64,000 nt of DNA from Saprospiraceae bacterium (GTDB lineage: Bacteria > Bacteroidota > Bacteroidia > Chitinophagales > Saprospiraceae), in the NCBI GenBank assembly GCA_016714445.1, contig JADJNF010000005.1, positions 69,319 through 133,318 on the forward strand, in the 5' to 3' direction. The notes under the pieces are model-generated. The model saw only the letters and a list, made by a program, of their open reading frames with translations. It did not search any database and was not told the DNA's origin. Below are positions 18,479-25,527 of this stretch, piece after piece (the stretch's first letter is position 1; each line of letters begins with the position of its first letter). Position numbers and translations under genes: made by a program.

Positions 18479-19375
18479 ATGTACAATACAATAGGAGCAT
18501 ATTTAGGAGAAAGTCAAAACAGTACTTTATACTTTGGAAGTATAAATCCTACAGTAACGGGAAACGAGGTTGACAATGATAGCTATATTGTGACAAGTAA
18601 TGGACTCTCTTCTGGTACACCTGTTTCATTTTGGAAGTTTGATGCAGAAACTTTGACTTGGGTACAAGTTCCAAGCGGTGGTAGTACCGTAACAGTAGTT
18701 GATAATATTGATGGTACAGTAACAGTTAATGCAGGAGGTGCAAATATCCAAAATGCACAAAGACCTATATTGGAATTACCTATACTTGCAAGAAATTTAG
18801 TAGACCCATCCGCTGATTATGATGATATTTGGGATGCAAGTGCGGGACGTATGGTTAGGGTTTTAGCAACAAGAGCAAGCCTGTTAACATATAAAGCAGA
18901 TGGACTTAATGACACAAGAGCGGGTGATATAGGAAGTACAGGTAGTAGCATATTTGCAGTCCACGACCATATACATCCAATTTTAGCTATTGCCACACCT
19001 CCAGCTACTCCAGTACTTGTAGCAAGCGGAACAGGTTTAAGTATTGTTCAACAGATACTTAGCACAGCAGTATTAACGGAAGAAGAATCGGTAACTTTTA
19101 ATTTCAGAGTTTTGTGCCTGCAAACAATATCAAACGCATGGAATATATTAACTGTTCCAAATATTGCAGGGTTCAAAACGCCAATCACAACTGTTGGAGG
19201 TACTTACAGAAGCGTAGGCAATCCAAACGCAGCAGCTGGGTGGCATAATTCACCAAGTATGATGATTGAGGCGTCTAACTACAATATGACCAATCAGATA
19301 TATTTGAACTGTCAAAATAGAACACAAGGCGTTACAATAGAAGTGTTTTTATCAATTAAATACATCTTAGCATAA
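18479..19375 (+). CDS. Fibre-like virion protein
   Basis: A 298-residue protein. The N-terminal ~60 residues form a distinct head (MYNTIGAYLGESQNSTLYFG). The middle includes VVDNIDGTVTVNAGG and a segment with HDHIHPI, a His motif often seen in fibre linkers; the C-terminal ~120 residues form a jelly-roll-like domain ending IEVFLSIKYILA. GCA-biased codon use as in its neighbours. Starts directly after the previous stop and overlaps the next gene by one base (TAATG). Fibre or receptor-binding role inferred. Confidence 0.7.
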   Translation: MYNTIGAYLGESQNSTLYFGSINPTVTGNEVDNDSYIVTSNGLSSGTPVSFWKFDAETLTWVQVPSGGSTVTVVDNIDGTVTVNAGGANIQNAQRPILELPILARNLVDPSADYDDIWDASAGRMVRVLATRASLLTYKADGLNDTRAGDIGSTGSSIFAVHDHIHPILAIATPPATPVLVASGTGLSIVQQILSTAVLTEEESVTFNFRVLCLQTISNAWNILTVPNIAGFKTPITTVGGTYRSVGNPNAAAGWHNSPSMMIEASNYNMTNQIYLNCQNRTQGVTIEVFLSIKYILA

Positions 19376-19707
19376 TGAAAATAATAACAAACATAAAGGA
19401 TATTGATACTTTGGTAAAAGGTGACCAGTATATTATACAACCTATTGGGTACAATTTACAACAACCTGAAAAATTAATGGATTTTCAAAAAGAAATTGAT
19501 GATATTCAAAAAGCAGTTGAAAGTAAGTTTTCATCTATAATAGATGTTATAAAAGATGCAGCGTATTTCGCCAATAAATATACTTCTGCAAAAATAAAAG
19601 CAGTAGCTAAAAGTATAGGCGTAAAAACAACAGGAACAGAAATACAAGTAGCTGAATTCATATTAGCTAAAATAAGTGCGGATGAGTTTGAAAAACTTTT
19701 ATCTTAA
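19375..19707 (+). CDS. Small soluble helical protein
   Basis: A 110-residue protein, mostly helical after residue 30 (charged helix MDFQKEIDDIQKAVESKF, then a Lys/Ala-rich helix), no Cys, no membrane segment. Coupled to the upstream fibre by TAATG. Could be a fibre-assembly chaperone by position; no family recognised. An 86-base gap with nothing notable follows. Confidence 0.65.
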   Translation: MKIITNIKDIDTLVKGDQYIIQPIGYNLQQPEKLMDFQKEIDDIQKAVESKFSSIIDVIKDAAYFANKYTSAKIKAVAKSIGVKTTGTEIQVAEFILAKISADEFEKLLS

Positions 19708-19793
19708 ATAAGAGGAGTTTCTATTCAAGGTGTAAGTACTACTGAATGGGTGACTGTGAACAATACATAAAAAGTAACCAATAAATTTATAAT

Positions 19794-20141
19794 ATGAATA
19801 TGCGTGCTAAAAAGGGAGGCGCCGTAATATCGGAAGCTTACAAAATTAATGTTACCGAGGGTAACAAAGAAATGCTTAAAAAACTTGCGGATGAGATGAA
19901 TTCCCAAGTAGCTAAATTTAATGAAGATGCTAGAAAAGCTCAGGCATCTATGCAAATACTTAGATTACAGCAACAAAGTGTTTTACAGGCTATCTTAAAC
20001 GCTAATGAGGCTCCTAAAGATATGCAATTTAAGTTGTCGGAGGATTTCTCTACTCTTACATCTATTTCTAAAGAGGAATTAGAGGCTCTTGCTGCGGATA
20101 CTAATAATGTATTACACAAGATGACCCCAGAATCTAATTAA
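19794..20141 (+). CDS. Small coiled-coil protein
   Basis: A 115-residue protein from ATG 19794. Residues ~25-75 are strongly helical with Gln/Leu heptads (MQILRLQQQSVLQAIL), followed by an acidic helix. Alanine codons return to GCT here. Unknown function; a minor structural, scaffold or lysis-regulating protein are all possible. Confidence 0.65.
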   Translation: MNMRAKKGGAVISEAYKINVTEGNKEMLKKLADEMNSQVAKFNEDARKAQASMQILRLQQQSVLQAILNANEAPKDMQFKLSEDFSTLTSISKEELEALAADTNNVLHKMTPESN

Positions 20142-20153
20142 TACAATACCACC

Positions 20154-20204
20154 ATGGCAGGCACTAGCGCTAGATCTTCATTTTTAGATAGTTGGGTAGA
20201 ATAA
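20154..20204 (+). CDS. Possible 16-residue micro-ORF
   Basis: ATG 20154 to TAA 20204 encodes MAGTSARSSFLDSWVE, in a gap of ~90 bases with no other gene. A 10-base palindrome CTAGCGCTAG lies inside it. I cannot tell whether it is translated. Confidence 0.2.
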   Translation: MAGTSARSSFLDSWVE

Positions 20205-20230
20205 TTTAATAACAATTAAAATTTAAAAAC

Positions 20231-20575
20231 TTGTATAATGCGTATATAAATGTACTTAAGTACTTCACTGAGTTAGCCCCAGAAAAAGCTATTCGGTTTT
20301 TTATGGGAATAGCCGTAGTGGTTCTATGCTTTGTAGTTTATGGCATGAATAGCCTAAACAGACAAGCTCATGAACAAATAAAGTTGCACTATGCCCAAGA
20401 ACTTTTTAAATGTCAAGAAGAAGTTAACAAACGTATATCTGAGAGGGATTCCATGTACACTATGTACATAAATAGAATCCAAAGCGATTTAGAAGATCTA
20501 CGACAAATTACTAGAGTGTCTAACACACTTACTAAAAAAGTTACTAATAAAATAACTGAACTAAACCAAGAATAA
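20231..20575 (+). CDS. Membrane-anchored coiled-coil protein, possible i-spanin-like lysis protein
   Basis: A 114-residue protein beginning at TTG 20231, the only plausible start before the membrane segment. Residues ~24-40 form one transmembrane helix (FFMGIAVVVLCFVVYGM), followed by a long charged helix (residues ~45-110) with heptad spacing. One N-terminal TM helix plus a periplasmic coiled coil is the layout of Rz-type inner spanins, and it sits three genes before an endolysin. It overlaps the next gene by TAATG. The spanin assignment is inference. Confidence 0.55.
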   Translation: MYNAYINVLKYFTELAPEKAIRFFMGIAVVVLCFVVYGMNSLNRQAHEQIKLHYAQELFKCQEEVNKRISERDSMYTMYINRIQSDLEDLRQITRVSNTLTKKVTNKITELNQE

Positions 20576-20844
20576 TGGACTTTATTAAGTATACTTTTGC
20601 TTTACTTGTTTTTGCCTGGGCCACTGTAACACCTTATTTGGATACAGCACCCTTAGAATTTACGCCGCCCGTATACGAGACGGTAGATACTACTTTTATA
20701 GATATGGTAGGTGTTATAGATTCTTTAGAAACCGAAGTTTATATGGAATTTAACGAGGCTAAAACGAAAGTTATACGTAATCATAAGACTATTGTTAAAT
20801 GCGCTCATAAAGTGGACAGTTTATATGAGAAAATAGGTAAGTAA
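20575..20844 (+). CDS. Small protein with N-terminal signal/TM segment (lysis cassette)
   Basis: An 89-residue protein with an N-terminal hydrophobic helix (residues ~5-19, FALLVFAWATVTPYL), then a Pro/Thr/Glu-rich stretch and a short charged helix. It could be an exported or membrane partner of the upstream spanin-like protein, or a holin accessory. Starts on the coupled ATG. Confidence 0.55.
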   Translation: MDFIKYTFALLVFAWATVTPYLDTAPLEFTPPVYETVDTTFIDMVGVIDSLETEVYMEFNEAKTKVIRNHKTIVKCAHKVDSLYEKIGK

Positions 20845-20864
20845 CACATTAAATTATAATATAT

Positions 20865-21044
20865 ATGAAAGATTTGCTAACAAAAGAGAACATCAAAAAA
20901 CTTGTTATCTTTTTACTTGTAGCAGCTGCTTCTTATTTTGGCTATGACTTGGTGGTAACACCTAAAGGAGATGCTACTAATATTGAAGTTCCTGCATCTG
21001 ATTCTTTATCTGTGGATTCTACCTTGTTAGATTCTATCAAGTAA
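20865..21044 (+). CDS. Small single-pass membrane protein (holin candidate)
   Basis: A 59-residue protein, ATG 20865 to TAA 21042-21044. Lys-rich N-terminus, one hydrophobic helix (VIFLLVAAASYFGYDLVV, residues ~14-31), then an acidic Ser/Asp tail. It lies between spanin-like genes and the endolysin, where a holin is expected. Size and topology fit a small one-TM holin or antiholin; no family match claimed. Confidence 0.5.
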   Translation: MKDLLTKENIKKLVIFLLVAAASYFGYDLVVTPKGDATNIEVPASDSLSVDSTLLDSIK

Positions 21045-21051
21045 CTAACTC

Positions 21052-21564
21052 GTGAGAGATCATAAAGTAAGTTATCACAGAGCACTTCTTCTACACCCTT
21101 CGGTACGCCAAGAGGCTATCAAGGGTATAGAAGCTTGTGAAGCCTTGTTAGGCCCTAAAGCCGCTGTGCGAATTGTGCAGGGGCTTCGGACGTTTCCTGA
21201 ACAAGACGCTTTATATGCACAAGGAAGGACGACTCCTGGTCCTATAGTAACAAACGCTAAGGGAGGTGCTAGTTTGCATAATTATGGACTAGCTTTCGAC
21301 TTTGCTTTGTTATATGATAGGGATAATAATGGCTCCTATGAGCAATTATCATGGAGCTTGACAGAGGATATTGATGCGGATAAGAAAAAAGATTGGCTTG
21401 AAGTTGTAGAATTTTTCGAAACTTTAGGTTGGGGTTGGGGAGGTCGTTGGAAAACCAAAGACAACCCACACTTAGAAAAGGGGTTTGGTATGACTTGGAG
21501 AGAAATGTTAGATAAGTACAATAAGGGGGACTTTATTAAAGGAACTAAATATCTCAACATATGA
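21052..21564 (+). CDS. Endolysin, M15-type peptidase (D-Ala-D-Ala/L-Ala-D-Glu peptidase family)
   Basis: A 170-residue protein starting at GTG 21052 (TAA lies in frame two codons upstream). It carries the M15 zinc motif SLHNYGLAFDF (His76, Asp83) and the second His in DNPHLE (His140), with FPEQ and QGRTTPG segments typical of phage M15C endopeptidases. It would cleave stem-peptide bonds of peptidoglycan at lysis. No signal peptide, so release depends on a holin; small membrane proteins lie immediately upstream. It ends in TGA overlapping a downstream ATG (ATGA). Confidence 0.9.
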   Translation: MRDHKVSYHRALLLHPSVRQEAIKGIEACEALLGPKAAVRIVQGLRTFPEQDALYAQGRTTPGPIVTNAKGGASLHNYGLAFDFALLYDRDNNGSYEQLSWSLTEDIDADKKKDWLEVVEFFETLGWGWGGRWKTKDNPHLEKGFGMTWREMLDKYNKGDFIKGTKYLNI

Positions 21565-21680
21565 TTTTTAATTGTGGTAACCCTGGATGTAACATAAGTA
21601 ATTATACTAGTATAGGCGTTATAGGACATTCCAAGCCTATTTCTATTATACAAGATACCCTCATCCTTATCCCTTTCTGA
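21561..21680 (+). CDS. Possible 39-residue protein coupled to the endolysin
   Basis: ATG 21561 overlaps the endolysin stop (ATGA) and the frame runs to TGA 21678-21680, four bases before a terminator stem. The peptide starts MIFNCGNPGCNIS and is hydrophobic at the end. The coupling and the exact fit before the terminator favour a real gene, but there is no homology argument. Confidence 0.35.
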   Translation: MIFNCGNPGCNISNYTSIGVIGHSKPISIIQDTLILIPF

Positions 21681-21683
21681 ACT

Positions 21684-21712
21684 TGTGGCAGGAGACTGCC
21701 ACAGGTTTTTTT
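21684..21712 (+). terminator. Strong rho-independent terminator closing the late/lysis operon
   Basis: TGTGGCAG (21684-21691), loop GAGA, CTGCCACA (21696-21703), then GG and seven T (21706-21712). Confidence 0.9.
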
Positions 21713-21730
21713 AAAAAACTTGTCCGAAAA

Positions 21731-21762
21731 TTTGTCTAATAAGGATATTTGTTGTATCTTTG
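21731..21762 (+). promoter_or_regulatory. Bacteroidota-type promoter
   Basis: TTTG at 21731-21734, 20 bases, then TATCTTTG at 21755-21762, an exact match to the TTTG / TAnnTTTG pattern of the Bacteroidota primary sigma factor. It lies between a terminator and the gene starting at 21783, so it should drive the connector/tail block. Confidence 0.8.
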
Positions 21763-21782
21763 TAGGATAATTAAAGGGGTAT

Positions 21783-23363
21783 ATGAAATTTAAACTTTTA
21801 GAAAAATCGGATAAACACTACGTTAGAGCTGTGCATGCGGACAGTTCTATTCCTTGGGATGTTAGGATGCAGATGATTTGTAATAGGTTTGATGTAAGTG
21901 AACGTACTGTACGAAGATGGATTAAAAAACTTGGGTTCTCTACTTTCTCTGAAAAAGATAGCGAACATGTTACCTTAGCTAAATCTAAGGTATTTGATTC
22001 CTCTAAAAAGTACCATATTATCACTTGGGCACAAAATGCCACTCCTATTCATGATAGGTTATTTGATAACATGCTTACATACGCGTCGTTTCTAGACGCA
22101 GAAGTACATGTTATTTGTGGGAGATACAAAAATCCTACATCTGTCTTTTCAGAAAGACAACAAACAGATGATTGGTGGGACAGCAAATTAGTCCCGTATA
22201 TTAGTGCTGCGCGGCACAATATCCATCCTTTTGTAAGCGTTTTAGCTGATGTCAAAGTACAACCAACAGCGTCAGACCCATTGATGGGATTTGAAGGATT
22301 AACAGGAGATTCTTCTTCTATAATCGGACATCCAGCTTCTCATTTACGTTCCTTGCCTGTACTTTCAGGTACTCCTCATAAATTTTTAGTTACTACAGGT
22401 GCTGTTACTTTGCCTAATTATACGGACAGTCGTTCTGGTAAAAAGGGGGAATTTCACCATACTTACGGATTTGTTATAATTGAATGTAAGAATGATGATA
22501 CTTTTTATTTACGACAAGTTTCAGCTTCCCCTGATGGGTCCTTTTGTGACCTTATTTTTAGGGTAAATGAAGGTAAAATTGATACTGTTCAAGAAATACC
22601 ATGTTTTATTCTTGGCGACATTCATGCTGCTAATATGAACACAGAAGTATTTAAAAGAACTTTATCCTTTTTCTCTAGGGTACGACCTCACAATGTTATC
22701 TTACATGATTTATTAGATGGTGAGAGTATAAGTCATCATGATAAAAGAGACCCTGTAAAATGCTATGCTAAGTTAGTTTCGGGCAAGAGCTCTTTGGCTA
22801 ATGAGCTAAAATTAACTGACTCTATTTTAAATGAGTTATTACCGTATAATCCTGTAGTAGTTAGCTCTAATCACCAAGATTGGGTAGACAGGTGGATTAA
22901 TGAGCAGGATTGGAAGAAGGACTTAGAAAATAGCCCTTTGTACATGGAACTCACTTTAGCTAGGTTATCTGGCAAAGCTTCTAAAGGAGCTTACGCGTAT
23001 CATGTAGAAAAAACTTTTGGGGATAGTGTTAAGTATCTTGATAGGGACGATAGTTTTAAGATAATGGGGTGGGAATTAGCTAACCATGGAGATAAAGGAT
23101 TTAATGGGTCTAAGGGGAATTTGACTCAATATAGTAAGTTAAGTACTAAAGTAATAGTGGGAGATTATCATCAGCCTGGTCGAAGACTAGGTGCTTTAAG
23201 TGTGGGAACTTATAGCAAACTTAGAATGGGGTATAATGTAGGCCCTTCTAGTTGGGTTAATGGGGGAGCCCTCATTCATCCTAACGGAAAGGCGCAGCAT
23301 ATCCTATTTATGGATAATAACTTTACGACTTTTTTCAATGGTAAATTTAACCTCGATTCGTGA
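21783..23363 (+). CDS. HTH + metallophosphoesterase-fold protein, phage T5 A1-like
   Basis: A 526-residue protein. Residues ~28-50 form a helix-turn-helix (RFDVSERTVRRWIKKLG). The C-terminal half has the ordered metal-binding motifs of calcineurin-like phosphoesterases: GDIHAAN (~278), HDLLDGES (~308), SNHQDW (~361), NHGDKGFNGS (~434), GDYHQPG (~460), then GPSSW. This set resembles the T5 A1 family, linked to phage-directed DNA degradation, which I recall rather than searched. First gene after the promoter at 21731. It may act as a nuclease or phosphoesterase on DNA; an alternative is a packaging- or ejection-linked phosphatase. The 3' end overlaps the next gene by 26 bases. Confidence 0.75.
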   Translation: MKFKLLEKSDKHYVRAVHADSSIPWDVRMQMICNRFDVSERTVRRWIKKLGFSTFSEKDSEHVTLAKSKVFDSSKKYHIITWAQNATPIHDRLFDNMLTYASFLDAEVHVICGRYKNPTSVFSERQQTDDWWDSKLVPYISAARHNIHPFVSVLADVKVQPTASDPLMGFEGLTGDSSSIIGHPASHLRSLPVLSGTPHKFLVTTGAVTLPNYTDSRSGKKGEFHHTYGFVIIECKNDDTFYLRQVSASPDGSFCDLIFRVNEGKIDTVQEIPCFILGDIHAANMNTEVFKRTLSFFSRVRPHNVILHDLLDGESISHHDKRDPVKCYAKLVSGKSSLANELKLTDSILNELLPYNPVVVSSNHQDWVDRWINEQDWKKDLENSPLYMELTLARLSGKASKGAYAYHVEKTFGDSVKYLDRDDSFKIMGWELANHGDKGFNGSKGNLTQYSKLSTKVIVGDYHQPGRRLGALSVGTYSKLRMGYNVGPSSWVNGGALIHPNGKAQHILFMDNNFTTFFNGKFNLDS

Positions 23364-24069
23364 TTCGATAGATTCATTTAGACATTTCTTAGAAGATAAA
23401 ACTGGGAGGTTACATAGGCAACTAGCGTATCCTCCCAAACTTATTTACTATTTTCTCAATATGTTTACTGCAGCGGTAAACTTAGAGTATAAGAGAAAAA
23501 AAGGTATAGCGGATAATAACTTAGTCCTCACTATCCCTTGCTTGAGTCTTATTGAAGTGGATATTGTAGAATGTCCCTGTGCTCCAAAAAAAGGATGTAG
23601 CTTTTATAAAAGCATTTTTCCGTTACCTAGATTGGTTGACGGTAAGCCTATATCTGTAACTTCTGCAGATGGTTTTGTTTCCTATGATTATTTAGAATGG
23701 TTTGATTTTAAGGATAAGTTGAATTCAAGGTTACTCCCTGATACTACACGCCCTTATTATACACTGAAGATTATTAATAATCAACAGCATATTTATTTGT
23801 ATTCCTCGGAAAAGGTGACAAACCCTAAAGCAGCTTCTGTAGTAGGCATCTTTGAAGACCCTTTGGAAGTGGCGTACTTTCCTACATGTGAAGAAACCCC
23901 TAGACCTTTTTGTAATCCTCTTGATGAGCCTTTTATGATTAATAAAGACTTAGAACCAAGAGTTTTCGAGTTAACGCTTAAAGCTCTCGCTAACTTTAAA
24001 GGGTTAGCTTTGGGCTCTGACATTCAAAACAATAACAATAATGATTCGACGGCGAAAACGCTCGATTAA
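23338..24069 (+). CDS. crAss-like connector/ring-type structural protein candidate
   Basis: A 243-residue protein read from ATG 23338 (the frame extends upstream inside the previous gene, but the MVNLTSIRDSIDSF start is natural). Mixed alpha/beta with a Cys cluster CPCAPKKGC at ~80, then a beta-rich middle (SADGFVSYDYLEW) and an acidic, Asn-rich tail (QNNNNNDS). The pattern matches a conserved small protein I associate with the head-tail junction region of crAss-like phages. It overlaps genes on both sides. Role as ring/adaptor is inference. Confidence 0.6.
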   Translation: MVNLTSIRDSIDSFRHFLEDKTGRLHRQLAYPPKLIYYFLNMFTAAVNLEYKRKKGIADNNLVLTIPCLSLIEVDIVECPCAPKKGCSFYKSIFPLPRLVDGKPISVTSADGFVSYDYLEWFDFKDKLNSRLLPDTTRPYYTLKIINNQQHIYLYSSEKVTNPKAASVVGIFEDPLEVAYFPTCEETPRPFCNPLDEPFMINKDLEPRVFELTLKALANFKGLALGSDIQNNNNNDSTAKTLD

Positions 24070-24538
24070 ACCAAAAGTAAGGGCTTCTAGAGGGTATCTT
24101 ATGGTGGGATTTACGGATTTCTACCGTATGTACTATAGTAGAACTAAAACTCATATACCTAAAGGTAAGGCAAATAAAATAATGCGGAGAATCGCTGAGC
24201 TTGTTTGGCCTAAAGTAATAAAAGATTATTATAGGTGGGTACTTCCTGCTAGGTTAGGATCTATCTATATCTCAGAAGGGTCTAAGTTGCATACTTATAG
24301 GTATAAAGATTGGGCTAGATACCATAAAACAAACGAAGTTAAAATTAACATTAACTTTTCTTTAGATGGAAGAAAACCCTACGTAAAATATAGTAAAGGA
24401 TCACGCATACCCAGACACCTCAAGTATTATAGACTTAAACCTACTAGAGGTCATGTAGAAAACTGCACAGGTCACAGAGGTTTATGGGGGTACATAAATT
24501 CTTTAGAAACAGAGCCTTATAGACCACATTTATACTAA
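24041..24538 (+). CDS. Basic connector-region protein
   Basis: A 165-residue, very basic protein (MIRRRKRSIKPKVRASRGY start). It contains GFTDFYRMYY, an R/K-rich helical centre, and an R-G-S-I-Y strand (LPARLGSIYISEGSK) characteristic of a conserved family in Bacteroidota podoviruses, seen beside the connector genes. High Arg/Lys/Tyr suggests contact with DNA in the portal channel or with packaged DNA. It overlaps the previous gene by 29 bases. Function inferred only. Confidence 0.6.
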   Translation: MIRRRKRSIKPKVRASRGYLMVGFTDFYRMYYSRTKTHIPKGKANKIMRRIAELVWPKVIKDYYRWVLPARLGSIYISEGSKLHTYRYKDWARYHKTNEVKININFSLDGRKPYVKYSKGSRIPRHLKYYRLKPTRGHVENCTGHRGLWGYINSLETEPYRPHLY

Positions 24539-24540
24539 CT

Positions 24541-25527
24541 ATGAGATTTTTATCAAACAATTCGATCATAACAGAATACTTAGAATTCTCTGGGCATTCT
24601 GGGGAACTTAAAAAAGGCACTTTACAAAAATGGGCAGACTTCCTTGTGTCTAAAATGCCATATGTAGAGTACTTTGAACATGTTATTAAGTTAGTAGATG
24701 TTAAAGACTACCAATGCGAAAAACCTGCTGGCTTTGAGGAGCTTATACAGTTAGCTTTCTGTGCTAATAAGAATATCAGAGTTAAGCGAACCGAGGTAGT
24801 AGAATGGACACAACAGTTACATAATGGTACTGGATGTGAGTTAGTTATATCATTGAAATGTGATACATGCCAAAATATAGAATGTACCTGCAACTCTCCT
24901 GAAGTAGTGGTGGATGTTGACAGAATGTGGGAGTTAAATCATCCCGAATTCAAATACGGTCATATGGCTTGGTATTATCGCCACGGGGGTTTAGGTAATG
25001 ACAACATTCCTATATCCCCGTATCATCCTAAATTTAAGGTTATAGGCCCTAGTAGAGATGGGTTCTTTAATGCCGACCAATATATAAAAGGGTGCCTTAA
25101 TTTAAGCGCAGCCTGCAAGTCTTCTCCTGAGAAATTCGTATTAGATGAGAAGGCTATACGATTTAATGTAAGAGAAGGGAAAGCCCTCATATCCTATTTT
25201 TCTGTTCCGATAGATCCTGAAGGTTATAGAAAGATACCTGATATACCAGAACTTATAGAAGCTATTACATGGTATATCCATGAAAGACTGGCTTTTATAG
25301 AATATAACAAAACAAGAGATACTACATACCAAAGAGATTATATAGACGCGAGAAATCAGAAGGAAAAGTTTATGGGTATCGCAAGAGAACGTATACTTTC
25401 CCAAGATTATCAAAGTTTCCAAAGAGACCTAGGCGCTTTTTATGGTAGATATTTGCCGACCGAAGACGCTCAAGGTAATGTTATTGATTTATACCATAAT
25501 GTAATGTCTAGACTAAACCTAAAGTAA
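24541..25527 (+). CDS. Connector/ring-type structural protein candidate
   Basis: A 328-residue protein. N-terminal ~60 residues helical; a CDTCQNIECTC cluster at ~108-118 could bind metal; residues ~170-235 beta-rich; the C-terminal ~90 residues are long charged helices (EYNKTRDTTYQRDYIDARNQ). The arrangement just before the stabilisation protein matches the position of ring/adaptor proteins in crAss-like genomes. ATG 24541 is two bases after the previous stop, and the TAA touches the next ATG. Confidence 0.6.
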   Translation: MRFLSNNSIITEYLEFSGHSGELKKGTLQKWADFLVSKMPYVEYFEHVIKLVDVKDYQCEKPAGFEELIQLAFCANKNIRVKRTEVVEWTQQLHNGTGCELVISLKCDTCQNIECTCNSPEVVVDVDRMWELNHPEFKYGHMAWYYRHGGLGNDNIPISPYHPKFKVIGPSRDGFFNADQYIKGCLNLSAACKSSPEKFVLDEKAIRFNVREGKALISYFSVPIDPEGYRKIPDIPELIEAITWYIHERLAFIEYNKTRDTTYQRDYIDARNQKEKFMGIARERILSQDYQSFQRDLGAFYGRYLPTEDAQGNVIDLYHNVMSRLNLK

